From Vitrella brassicaformis (lineage: Eukaryota; Sar; Vitrellaceae), in NCBI GenBank assembly GCA_001179505.1, contig CDMY01000243.1:330190-380869 (forward strand): 50,680 nt of DNA, in the 5' to 3' direction. The position numbers and the translations under genes were made by a program. Each line of letters starts with the position of its first letter. Position 1 is the stretch's first letter. This document shows positions 22,148-33,153 of this stretch, piece by piece. The notes under the pieces are model-generated. The model searched no databases. It worked only from the letters and a program-made list of their open reading frames with translations, and was not told where the DNA came from.

Positions 22148-23259
22148 TCAGTCTTCCTCCAAGAGCCTCTGCATCCTCTCCCTCAGACTCATGCCCTCCC
22201 TCCCATCACCATCAGACCCGCCCTTCCCCCTTGCCCCATCAGTATCAGGCGTGTCGTCATCGGCGGCTATGGCGCCCGCAGCCTCCAGCCAGACACGCAG
22301 CTCCTCATCTTCAATGTGCACTGTCGTCGTGTCGTCGCTGCTGTCGACATCACGCGAGTCGCTCGTGGCTTCCTCTTGGGCCTTGCGCTGAGAACAAACA
22401 CCAACTGCATCATTGATGGCTGGAATGATCCGTGTTCGTCCGTTTCTTGCGGACCGTTTGCCGCTTCTTGTTTGCATTTCTCTTCTTAATCTTGGCCTGC
22501 ACAAACACACACACACACACACACAGACGGACAGGCAGACAGGTATACTACAGGCCAAGACGAGGTCGCTCATTGTGCCGCGTACGATCTTCCGTCCCAG
22601 CTTGCTCTCCCTCCCATTGATCAGCCAATCGAGCTTCTCCTGCAGACACACAGAACACACACCCGACCAACCGTGAACAGTGTGCGCTTCCCACGATGCT
22701 ACCCGCTCACCTTGAGCCTTGCTCTCGCTATCTTCCTGTTCCACTGCAGCGACTGAGTGTCATGAACCTACCATGAACAACAACAACAACAGCAACAACA
22801 ACAACAACAAGAACAACAACAAGAGCAGACACCGCTCATGCATGCGTTCTTCCTGCCGCTGCTTTCCTTTCCACACACCCGCACAATCACGCCGCTAGGC
22901 ACATGTGTCAGAAGCACGGCATTGCCCGCCATATTCACCGATTGTCCACCAGGACCACCACCTCGCATGAAGGACTCCCTCAGATCTCTCTCATCCATCA
23001 CAACAGGGATGGCCTCCTCGCCGGGCGCTCTGCGTGGCAGGCCAGGGATCACATCCTTGTCGCCGGGCCGTGACGAGCTGGTGTGATGGCGCGTGTGGAG
23101 CAGGGGCATCTGCTGATGAATGGCTGTTGTTGCACGCATGCCTTGCGCGAGAGGAAGAATGGGTGCTTCGCTGCTCCTCCTGCTTGTCAGCGTTCCGTGC
23201 TGAGCAAAAGACCGCCTGTACGAAGCCGCTTCGGCAGCTGAGATGCTCAGGCGGCGCAT
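22148..23259 (-). CDS. Mitochondrial GGQ-type translation release/rescue factor (MTRFR/C12orf65-like)
   Basis: Five minus-strand exons: 23259-22879, 22752-22711, 22639-22562, 22496-22455, 22387-22148; all in phase 0, ~260 residues. These factors hydrolyse peptidyl-tRNA on ribosomes, usually in mitochondria. The N-terminus (MRRLSISAAEAASYRRSF, rich in Arg/Ser and lacking acidic residues) looks like a mitochondrial transit peptide. Then LRESFMRGGGPGGQSVNM carries the catalytic GGQ loop, and NAVLLTHVPSGVIVR matches the class I RF domain core. Exon 2 gives SLQWNRKIARARLK, the usual helix after it, and exon 3 EKLDWLING. The tail is basic (KKRNANKKRQ), then acidic. There are no codon-recognition domains, as in the short rescue family. 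The donor of exon 3 has alternatives (22562 or a GTACGC upstream), and the link between exons 1 and 2 is shorter than in relatives. Upstream in-frame start at 23418 is TTG, so the ATG at 23259 was taken. Confidence 0.8.
22776..22824. repeat. (CAA)n microsatellite
   Basis: About 49 bp of near-perfect AAC/CAA repeat with single AGC and AAG variants, inside intron 1 of the GGQ factor gene (read as GTT repeats in the transcript). Confidence 0.85.
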
Positions 23260-23633
23260 TCGATGGATCTGACAGATCTCCGTGGTGGATGAATAGACGA
23301 GAGTCACCAGGGGGGCAAAAAGATGTGAGGGGACCTTCAGCTCGCATGATGCCGATCGCGGGGAGAAATCAGCCGAATGACATTCGACAGCATCGCAGCG
23401 CACAAGAGGGTATGACAACAGATAGAATGCATCAGCAAATTCATTGGATCATCCATCGCGTTTGCTGCAGTCGGGAAAATCGGGAAACCGGCTGGATAAT
23501 GCCATTGAAACTGCGCCATTGAAGGACCCCTGACCTGGCGGAGCCGCCAGGTATGCATTGGTTCCGCTTTCATCGGTGATTGTGATGCCTTTGTGCCCTG
23601 CCGACGCACAGATCACCGTACCACCATTGAGGC
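23260..23633. promoter_or_regulatory. Divergent intergenic region
   Basis: About 370 bp between ATG codons of the GGQ factor (minus) and the next gene (plus). It must contain both promoters. No recognisable element or repeat. Confidence 0.35.
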
Positions 23634-25311
23634 ATGGCTGCAGATGTACAGGAGGCAGCCATGTCAATGGCCGACATGAAGCAACGTCATGCCAAGGTAA
23701 GGATCCGCCGCCGTTCAGCTCATTGTGCTCTCAGCCTTTGTTTGCGTCGTGTGTCAGATAGCAGGTCTGATGACCCGCCTGTCGGAGTTGGAGCCCTCGG
23801 CTCTGTCCTCACATGTATGCAGGCAACGAAACACCCGTCCACATCTTACAAATGCATGCATGTCGTCCGTGGAAGGATTGATTCCTGCAGAGTTGCTGGC
23901 GTTGCATGAAGGTAGCGCTGGAGCAGTTCACCAGCCTAGAGGCCACGCTGACCACCCTCGTAGAGTCGGCCACCCACCCCCAGCCGCAGTCTGCTGACAC
24001 ACAGGTACTCACATATTTGATGTCTGTAACGGAACTCGCATCTTTCGTGGATATGTTCTGCAGCTCGCCACCTTCCCTCGGGCCCGCCTGTCGGAGATCG
24101 GTGGTCCTGAGCAGTCTCTCTGTCGGCGGCTGACGGACGCCATCGACCGCGCTGGGCTCAAGGGCGTGATCCGATTTGCCCCACAGCTGAGCGACACCCA
24201 TATGGTGACAGCACTGTGGCTGATGGAGGAGGGCGGCAGGTGGAGCGAGGTGGCCAATGGGCTGAGATATGCGCGACAGCTGGGCTGTTGCCGGCTACCC
24301 GTCACTGTCGATGCTGTAGACCTGCGGAAGCACGCGACCAAGGCGGTGAGAGGCACACGAGACAACGCCACCTCACATGATGGAGTGTCTACATCAATGT
24401 GTGCACCTGTCTGTCATGCACGCAGGACTATCTGTCCATGCCTAGAGTGCTGGCTCAGTGGATGGTGGTGGGTCGGCACGTCGTCTTTCGCCGCGCCGAT
24501 GGCCGGCAGGACGGCAGCTTCGAGCTGTTCCGGCACGGCAACCAGATCCGCGCCGTCCGAGACAAGCCGGGATTCGCCATCAGCTGCAGTCCTAGGTTTC
24601 CCAGGTTTGAGGTGCATCCCTTGTCCCCGCACCCCTTCCAGCAGCACATGAAGCACGACGATCCCCCGATACATTATGCCCTCTTTTTTCGCCACGACAC
24701 CGGGTGGGCGACGGATGGCGGGGAGTGGCTTGAGGCCTCGACTAGCAGCTGGATCATGGCCACAATCGGCAGTGCTCTTGACAGTAACACGCGGGTCCGC
24801 GGGCGCCATGGCGTCAGGCTCACTCGGTATGTACGGCAGACAGTCAGCAAGTGGCAGGCTTGTTCCCTCCGTGTCTCTGTCACTGCGTGCCTCTGTATGT
24901 GTCAGGGTAAGTGGAGGTATTTTGGACGGTTTGTTCACCCACCGATCGCCTCACGTGCCGCTGGACGGGTGCGTGGCGGTCTCGACTATGGAGGAGTACC
25001 ATGGAGGCAACGCGCAGGAACACCACCTGCTGACGGCGTTTGACGACCCCTTCATTGCAGAGCTGAGCTTCTCGCCTTGGGGAGGCAAGGAGTCTGAGAG
25101 GGGTGAGAAAAACAGGCATGATAGACACGGACAGGACACTCAGATGACTATCTATGTATGGCTTGCAGTACGCTGTGTGGTGGTGACGACGGAGCCACCA
25201 GTGGGCGGTGAGAACGGGCCCTTTGAAGAGCGGTATCCGCGCACAGCAGCCTTGGTGAGGAGGGCACTTGGCCCCCTTGCCGAATCCTTCTTCAATGGGC
25301 CTCCTGATTGA
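23634..25311 (+). CDS. Unrecognised ~418-residue protein
   Basis: Seven exons: 23634-23696, 23758-23814, 23891-24004, 24064-24345, 24426-24826, 24906-25102, 25169-25311. Junctions are GT-AG and phases (0,0,0,0,2,1) close on a TGA stop. The N-terminal ~80 residues are Met/Ala/Leu-rich and likely helical (MAADVQEAAMSMADMKQRHAK; LEQFTSLEATLTTLVESA). A middle segment (LTDAIDRAGLKGVIRFAPQL, then WLMEEGGRWSEVANGLRYAR) is followed by a region rich in His, Phe and Trp with FRRADGRQDGSFELFRHGN and HYALFFRHDTGWATDGGEW. No signal peptide, transmembrane segment or motif I can name. The first exons being small and leucine-rich resembles a coiled-coil start. Function unknown. Confidence 0.7.
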
Positions 25312-25728
25312 TGAGAGGAAAGTGGGGGTGAGTGAGTGCGCGCGGGGCCAGCCATTGGCTTGCGTCTGGGTACAATACATGTACACCATATCGATATGTA
25401 TGTATGTATGACTCGTATATATCCATGTCTTTCTGTACAGTCAATGAATGACTACATGCACCAAATGTGCACCCACCCATGCCCACCCATGCCCGGCCAT
25501 AGGTCGGTCCGTCCGATAGACACACCAACACATCACTGACATGCATCAGCAAGCAACAATTAGATGGATTGGATGCGATGCGATGCCCACCGGTCACGAT
25601 GCAAGCACAAACGCGTCAGCCATCCGTCCCAGCATCCGTCTCGGGCTCATCCTTGTCTCTCTCGTCACAAGCCGTCTCCTCCTCCCCCTCCACCTCTCCC
25701 TTGCCACCCTCTCCATCGGGCCCATCGG
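25312..25728. other. Convergent intergenic region
   Basis: About 415 bp between two stop codons. Contains GTAT/ATGT-rich stretches (25385-25425) and CCCACCCATGCCCACCCATGCCC direct repeats near 25471-25494. No gene seen. Confidence 0.4.
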
Positions 25729-26581
25729 CTACCGCCTCTCATCTTCCCTCGCTGCTGCTGCTGCTGCTGCTGAGGATGATGATGAGGATGATGACGGGCA
25801 CGAGCGGGCAGCGTCCTTTGACTCTAGCTGCTCCAGCTCTTGATACAGCGACGACAACTGGACGGACGACACACACATAACATACACACACAGGCAACCC
25901 ATAGCATCAGTAAGTTAGACGCACCTTGTCTTTGAGTCTTGCGATAGTGTTGTCGAGTGCGTCGTCCCGCCTCGCCGCGCGCCCACTGCGGCCGGTGTGG
26001 GGCACTGACGGGGTGTCGCTGGTAGTGGCACTGGCGGTGCTGGGGGTAGTGGTGGCCTGTTGGTCGTCGGGCTTGGCGGCGGATGGGCCGTCGTCTGCGG
26101 TTGAAGGTCTGAGCTGTGACAGGTTGGCTCGCATCGTGTGGTTGATCTGATAGGTGGACGGAAAGACAAGAAGTAGGGCAATACGGTCTTGGTGGGTAAG
26201 TGCGGCTAGGTGTGTGGGTTTACTGACCTCTTTGAGGAAGTCGACGTCCTTGCGGAGGCCCTCGACACGCGCCTGATGATCGATCCATCCCCCCATGAAT
26301 GCTTGTTGATGCAACACATACATACCTGTGCCTCTCGTGTGTGTGCCAACACACCTGTGCGTGCTTGAGTGCTTTCTCCTGCTGGTGTCTGTTGTGGTCG
26401 CCCTGACTTATCAGCTGACGCAACGACGCCTGCACACACAGATAAGACGCCCACACATTCACCGTATGTGTGTCTGTGTGGTATAGCTCACTGCTTGGTC
26501 CTGGAGTGACTCAGCTTTGGCTTTGAGCGTCTCCAGGTCACACGCATGGGACCGCTCAGCCTCGCGCAGCTGAACCACACA

Positions 26582-26613
<32 letters not shown>

Positions 26614-29603
26614 GGATGCGGTGCTCGCTGCATGCGCCATGTCTGCCTGTGTGTGTGGGGGGGATGCCTGCATACCTTTTCTTCGAAGAAGTGTCGTTGG
26701 TAATCGAGTTGTGAGACGAGGACCACATCAAGCTCCATGCCCAGATGATCCGTCGCACACTATGTGACACACACAACAGATACGGACGTGGGTGACCTCG
26801 GCCGGCATCCACGCATCGACTCACCTCTGAGGCCTTTTTGGCTTCTTCAGGGTCTCCCAGGTCCCCGTCCTTTTCATCCTCATCGCCACCACGCACCTCT
26901 CCATCTGACACACATAGATACATACCACATATGGTAAGGGGGGATCGCGTGTTGTCTGTCCCTGCCCCTGTCCGCTCACCAGCAGCAGCAGTTGGGTCGG
27001 CCGGGTGCGGCAGGGCCACCTCGAAGAAACGACCTGCCGCCACGGCCTGAACCTGTGCACAGTGTTCCCGTGTTCCCACGCCACGGAGAGAGGCGATGCG
27101 ATGTCTAGAAGACCATGCTACAGTATTGCTGTGCGTGGCTCACCAGTCGCCTGTGGACAAAGACATCCTGGTCGTAGTCCCAAATGCGGCCGGATGAGAG
27201 TTGCAGGCAGAATCGGTGGCCAGTGGTGGCCGCGTGCTCCTTGGCGTGGCCGCCAGCATACCTGAAAACACATACATGACACATACATGACACACACACG
27301 CATTTATTCAGACACATGTCCAACGGCCGCAGGAAAGGATCGCTGCTCGACACAGTGCAATGTGACCTTCCTACCTGCCGCATCCAAAGTGCCCGCAGAC
27401 GAGACATATCCACAGCTGAACGTGGACACACACACACACAGCCACACCACACTCATCCATGTGGGTATGTATGTACCCCCAATCTACCTACTTACCTGGT
27501 TGTGTGCGCCGCATTCCCTGCAGCTGTCGATGCTCATGTCACTGATGCCGCCGCAGCCCGTCGATGCCCTCGACCGAGTTGTGGCATCGATCTCCCATAG
27601 CGCGCCGCTGCTCGCGGTGGAAGTGGTAGGTGGCCGCAATGGCAGGGACTGCTGGGGCGAGCTCTGACAGAGTGACGGGGAGACAGGGAGGCACGTATGG
27701 TGTGGTTGTGTGTTCGGTGTCTGAGGGTACCTTGATGAGTTGTGCGAGTCCCTGTGTGGAGCTGGCGGTGGTCTTGCGGCGCTTGTTGGTCCCATGAAGG
27801 GACAACGGGAACCTGAAAATGAAGATCAACATCCATCAACCTCTGGTGGATGCGGGCTGGGATGGATGCCTTGTGCACTGACTGACTGACTTGACGACAC
27901 ATCTGCAGGCGTTGCACGACCGCAGAGGGAGACACCCCGCAGACAGCCAACCGGAAGACTGCGTCAAGATACCTGCAAACGAGCCACAAAGCACCCATAT
28001 ACATAGCTATTAATCCATCTCATCTCATCTATGCTGGCAGGTTTGCCTGCCATGCCTACCTACCCGTGACGGAGACGTCAAGCCGTTCGAGGCACACGGG
28101 GCACGAGGGGATCTCCGAACATAGAGATGGTGACAACGGGGGGGACGGGGGCTGTTTGAGTTGACACACACAACACATGACAGACAGACAGACGTCACAT
28201 CTGGCACGGACCCATATATCCATTCCCGCTGACCTCAATGTGTTTATTGTGCCCATCAGCAGCGTGCCAGTATGTGACGGATGCGACGAAGACGAGGTAG
28301 CAGCAGGGCAGGCCTGCCGTGGTCTGCTGGCTGTCGGGGGCCTCCCGCCGGCCTATCACCGACTGGGCCGTGAAGCTGGGGAACGACTTGCCGTGAAACG
28401 CCTGATAGAAGTTGTCGGCATGTTGCTGAGAGTCAAGGATCACCAGAGCCGAGTAGAAACTGCCAACAGACAATACACACCACACACAAGAAGGAAGAAC
28501 TAGGCGACAGACAGACAAAATAATCTTCCTTCGCAGCTCAGCTCCTCCCACTCCTCACTCAGGGGTCGGTGACGGCACATCCACTTCGCCGTCCCACTCG
28601 CTCTCCGCGCCCTGCCGCACCCCACCAGCAGGCGACCTCTCATCGCCGCCGTCGCCATTGTCGATGGTCGTGATAGCATCCTCAGGCAGGCTGGGCAGCG
28701 GCTGGTACGGCCCCTCCGTCTGCACCCCTATCGACACGCACGCCGCCGGCCGGTGTGCAGGTGAGGCGGAGTTGTCGGGGGGCTGGTGGATGGGGGGGCT
28801 GGCTGATCGGCTGGAGGGCCACGAGGGCCGCCTGAAGACCCGCAGGATGCTGATGGACGCGCGCGACTCGCCGAAGAAGGCGAGCAGGTCGGGCAGCGAA
28901 AAGGTGGAGGGGGCCGCCACAAGGAACAACTGCACAAACATATGCAAACCAGCCACGAAAGCATCCATCCATCCATCCATCCATCCATCCATCTCCTATC
29001 GCACTGACTCACTGACCATGTGGCTCCTTTGCAGCGGCAGCACACGGAATCCGTGTGACCGGCCGCCGTGCCGAGCCGGCAGAGTCACGCCTGTCTTCTC
29101 CCTGACACAGAGATACGGACGGACACAGCCAACAGCACACAAGTGGTTGCACACAAGTGGCGGTAGGTGGAACCATCATGGCAGAGAATGCATGCATGGC
29201 TTACTGGAAGAGATGGCACTCGCCGGTAAGCTCCTGCACGCCACCCCTGGGAGCAGGCTCTCTGACAGTGGGACACAGCAACAAGACAGATCAACACACC
29301 ACACCCAATGCGCAGAATGTGCAGACAGACGATCAGTCACTCCTTCCTTGCTTCCTTCACGAGCAGCACCAGATCTCACCTTCTTCCCCCTGCATCTGTC
29401 CTCGGCTGTGTCATAGTTCCATCATATTGATTCGCTGCATCTTCCTCCGGCGAGCACAGCCTGGCATTGTCATCTATGTCGTTGCCGTCTTGCCCTTGGT
29501 TTTCTTCCCGCTCGACAGTCTGCTCGAAGTGGCTGAGGCGGACAGGCCCGTTGCGGAGGAGACCCGCTGAACAAGGCGACAGCTTGGTCACCAAATGAAA
29601 CAT
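25729..29603 (-). CDS. BRAP: BRAP (BRCA1-associated protein / IMP) homolog: RNF-type UBP zinc-finger protein
   Basis: Nineteen minus-strand exons: 29603-29380, 29261-29205, 29101-29017, 28929-28559, 28459-28234, 28151-28064, 27972-27891, 27812-27731, 27663-27496, 27415-27375, 27261-27144, 27052-26980, 26904-26825, 26759-26676, 26569-26492, 26429-26355, 26272-26228, 26146-25925, 25857-25729; phases all close, ~775 residues. BRAP is a RING/ZnF-UBP ubiquitin ligase that modulates Ras-MAPK signalling. Order of domains: an RRM-like BRAP2 domain (TFSLPDLLAFFGESRASISI ... DFYSALVILDSQQHADNFY) split by a ~90-residue Ser/Pro/Asp insert; a RING start (SCPVCLERLDVSVTGILT); the UBP zinc finger (CRECGAHNQLWICLVCGHFG, then YAGGHAKEHAATTGHRFCLQ and RIWDYDQDVFVHRRL); then a coiled coil (~residues 520-640) ending in a disordered, poly-Ser/poly-Ala tail. 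The RING is incomplete: after the first CxxC the expected C-x-H-xx-H segment reads SSGWLS, although a later C...CxxC is present. Confidence 0.88.
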
Positions 29604-29708
29604 CACAAACACAAGACACTTGCTCCCCCCATTCGCTTCTCTCTTGGCGGTTTCAGGGAGCACCAAACTTGCGAGCTTCGCCAGAGAGCGCCCTTCCTTA
29701 GCGTCGGC
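29604..29708. promoter_or_regulatory. Compact divergent promoter BRAP / RAP-domain gene
   Basis: Only ~105 bp separate the chosen start codons on opposite strands. An alternative plus-strand ATG at 29595 would even overlap the BRAP start codon region, so the two 5' ends must be tightly packed. Confidence 0.5.
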
Positions 29709-32700
29709 ATGAGTCGATTTAATTCATTGAAGAGGCAGCTCAACCTGTGCACCTCGAGCAGCCAACTGATCTGCCTCATCAAGGCCGCGATGCAGCTCAA
29801 GCAGTGCCGCGATGAAGGCGTGATGACGAAGCGCATGTCAGCCGAGTGCTGGGATTTCATCTCGATGAGTGTTTGGAAGTTGGCAAAGCTGCAGGCTGCT
29901 TCTCACAATCACAATCATCACAGCAACCGCAACAGCCGAGAGGATGGGCCGGGGGAGGTGGTTGAGGGCATGAAGGAGGAGGTGCTTCATCTGATGAAGG
30001 AGGCCATCGTCAGCACATCGGGTGCCGGCGCTGCTCCCCGAGATCTATCCCTTCTCATGTGGGGCTTTGCAAAGCTGCAAGGGGAGCCGAGGGAGGTGCT
30101 GCCTGCTGCTGCTGGTGCCGGTGTTTTCATCGACGGTGACGTCTACGGCGTTCTGGCAGAGGCGTCCACCAAGGCGATGAGAGCCTTCAAGGCGCAGGAC
30201 ATCGCCAACACTCTGCAGGCCGTCTCTATTCTACAGCTGCGGGATGAGGCGCTTGTCACGGTGGCGCTGCAGCGGGCGCTCAGCATCATGGACACCTTCA
30301 CGCCTCAAGGCATCACTACGGTCCTCTCGTCGGCGGCCAAGCTGCAGCTGCCCCCTGCCGCCACCCTGATGAACAGTTTGTTTGATCAGCTCGGCGAGAG
30401 GAACAGCCACCTGGTTGCTGAGTGCGACGCCCGCGGCCTGGCCACCCTCTTGCAGGCACTGGCCGCCAGACCCACAGAGCCATGCAGCGACCGGCTGCGG
30501 CTGCGGGAGGCGATGCTATCTCGACTGCGGGTGCTGCTTACCGACAAGGGCGGGGATGGTTTATCTTCTGCTGACGGTGCTCTCACTCTCTGGTCCCTCG
30601 CCACACTGGGATGGCGGCCCGCCGACGACGTGCTGCAGCGACTCGGTGATTTGTCGGTCAAGTGGTACACCACAACCTCCTCATTGCTATATGGCGGCCC
30701 CGCACCCAGCCCACGTGACGCAGCCACGACGATATGGTCCCTGGCGAAGCTCGACTGCCACCACAGGCCAGCCGCACACGCAATTATGTCGTCCTTCGTC
30801 CGGCAACCTTACGACTACGGCCCGCAGCCATTCAGCATGCTCGTGTGGGGCGTGGCCAAGCTGGGTTTGCGGAGCCAGGACTTCCAGGCGGCTTTGGCGA
30901 ATGTGGCCCTCAAGCACGCGTCGGCACAGCAGCTGTCTCTCCACCAGGCCGTGCTGGTCATCTGGAGCGTGGCTGCCCTCGACCACCGCAACTCGGCCCT
31001 CAACAAGGAGCTCTTCGCCATCGTGCGCAAAGGGTTCCTCCATCTGACTCCCCAGCAGGTGGCCAACGTGGTGTGGAGCATCGCCCGTCTGAAGGCCAAG
31101 GAGGAGCCACTGCTGGCCTCACTCGCCATCGTGCTCAAGAAGAATGCCCCCGCTTTCACGCTTCAGCAGCTGGGCTCCCTTTTCTGGGCACTCGCCACCC
31201 TCAAATGGCGCGACGACGCCCTGTTTGCCCTCCTCTGTGCCGAGGCGGCCAAACAGCTCAGGTACACGAAGCCAGCGTCTAGCGGCAGGAGGGCAAAGAC
31301 GACGTGCCACTGTGCTTGTGTGTGTGCAGGTCAGGCAAGTCAGCTGATGCTCAAGTGATGTCCAACATCCTGGGAGCCTTGGGCGAGCTCGGCATCAGGG
31401 ATTTCGACCTGCTTGGCGCGGCGGTGGCGAGCATGGGCCGTCAGCCAATGAGGATGACGCCGCCCAACCTCGCCAACACCCTCGTCGCATACGCCCGGCT
31501 GCAGCACAGAGACGAGCCCGCCCTCACAGCTCTCAGCGATGCGGTGCTGCTGCACGGGAATCGTGGGTCAGGATCTCGCCTGTCAGCACAGCAGCCGAGA
31601 GGCGGGATGTACGGCAGCCCCTATGGCCTCCTCTCTGACAACAGTTCGCCAGATAGCCGCCGTGATGCACCATCGACTCAAGAGGAGAAGCCCACCACCC
31701 CCACCAGCACGACCACCACGAGGCTGCCTCCCAGCTTCTCGGGTCAGCATCTGGCGAGCATTCTCTATTCGTTCGGCAATCTGCGATATCGGCACGAAGG
31801 CGTTCTGAGCGCACTGGCTGACACGATCCTCGACAGGATCGATGCCAATCCGTCTCTGGGGTACGGTGGGGCAGACGACGAGTGGCTCTACCTCGCTCTA
31901 TGGGGGTTCGCAATGTGCTCTTACTGGGACCATTCTGTGATCCCGGCGTTGTTCAAGGCAGTGGCACGGCACTCGACAAGACTGCGCGACAAGGGGCTTC
32001 TGGACGACAGCGGCAACACACACTCGCGCATCCTGAACCAGGCCTACCAGGCCCTCCTCGCCCAGCACCGGCTCGGCGGCCGGCCGCCCATCGACCTCCC
32101 GAGAGACCTCATCAACTTGTGGAAGCGGAAGTTTGTGGAGCAGCGGATTGTCGTCAGTTCGTTCCACCACTCGTTCATCACACGGCTGCGCGGCCTGGTG
32201 ACCGCCGGACAGCATGAGGGGGCCGGGTGGACAGTGCAGGTGGAGCACAGGACGGAGGACGGCCTCAGTGTCGACGCAGTACTCATCGGCCCACAGCACA
32301 GGGGCATTGCCATCGAGTGCAATGGGCCGTCTCACTATCTGACGTTCCACGCCAGCCACGCGGCTCAGGACGACTGTGTGGAGCTTGAGCACCTGACCTT
32401 CTGTGCGGCATCTGATGAGGAGTTCCCCCACGCACACAGGGGGGCAGACACAGGGGCAGACGGCAAGAAAGGCCGAGTGCGGGTGGCTGTGGGCGAGTTG
32501 GCCCGCTATGACGCTGCCGGGAGCTTCCACCACAAGATCATGAGGCACGATGATGCCACTGGGGGCGGTGTGACGTGCGCCACACCTTGTTTATTGAACG
32601 GCAGCAGTGCGTGGAAGAGGTCTGTGCTGCGTGCGGGTGGGTGGGATGTGGTGGCTGTGCCGTCGTTCGTGAGTGAGGAGGAGAGTGTGCGGATGATAGA

Positions 32701-32731
32701 AAGGGCCATGAGGGGCCACCACACCAGATGA
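29709..32731 (+). CDS. RAP-domain, helical-repeat organelle RNA-binding protein
   Basis: Two exons: 29709-31261 and 31330-32731 (phase 2, GT-AG), ~984 residues. RAP proteins bind RNA in mitochondria or plastids and act in rRNA/mRNA processing. The first ~650 residues consist of repeated ~38-residue helical units with recurring (L/M)WG(F/V)AKL or (I/L)WS(L/V)A(K/A)L signatures, for example LSLLMWGFAKLQ, ALTLWSLATLGW, AATTIWSLAKLD, SMLVWGVAKLG, AVLVIWSVAALD, VANVVWSIARLK, LGSLFWALATLK. This is the FAST/OPR-like array common upstream of RAP domains. The C-terminus carries the RAP domain: VDAVLIGPQHRGIAIECNGP ... WKRSVLRAGGWDVVAVPSF, split by an insert of ~90 residues rich in His/Asp/Gly. Start at 29709 (MSRFNSLKRQL) was preferred; ATG 29595 gives 38 more Arg-rich residues that could be a targeting peptide, but would overlap BRAP. 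Confidence 0.87.
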
Positions 32732-32783
32732 ATCAATCGTACTGTGCGCTAGCTGTGTCTACTCCGTTGACCTGACAAACAAA

Positions 32784-32816
32784 CCCGTCCATCCATCGAT
32801 GGCATCGATGGACGGG
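32784..32816 (+). other. Inverted repeat 50 bp after the RAP gene stop
   Basis: CCCGTCCATC (32784-32793) pairs exactly with GATGGACGGG (32807-32816). It lies 53 nt past the stop at 32731, so it could be a 3'-UTR hairpin; function is inference. Confidence 0.45.
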
Positions 32817-33133
32817 CTGGTAACAGGGTACATAGAGTCAGTCCTTCGCAACGCAACGCAACGCTACGCAGTGCAACAAAGGCAACCAACGGTCTGTGCG
32901 CAATCCACACAGACAGACAGACAGACAGGAGAAAACGGACGAGAGACTCCATAGCTTAGCTTAGCTTGCGTACGTATAGCAGTGACATACATATCGCTAA
33001 AAAAGGTTGTGTATTCTATGGCAGACAGGCAGCGAGGCAGCCAGGCAGGCAGACAGGCAGCCGAAGAGGGGGTGCTCTGCTCTCCTCTGCTCTACACTCT
33101 GGGTGTGCGTACGTAACAACTACCTTGTTCCAA

Positions 33134-33153
33134 GGCCGGCTGGCCAGCCGGCC
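33134..33153. repeat. 20-bp perfect palindrome
   Basis: GGCCGGCTGGCCAGCCGGCC reads identically on both strands. It sits in the repeat-rich gap with no gene next to it. Confidence 0.7.
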
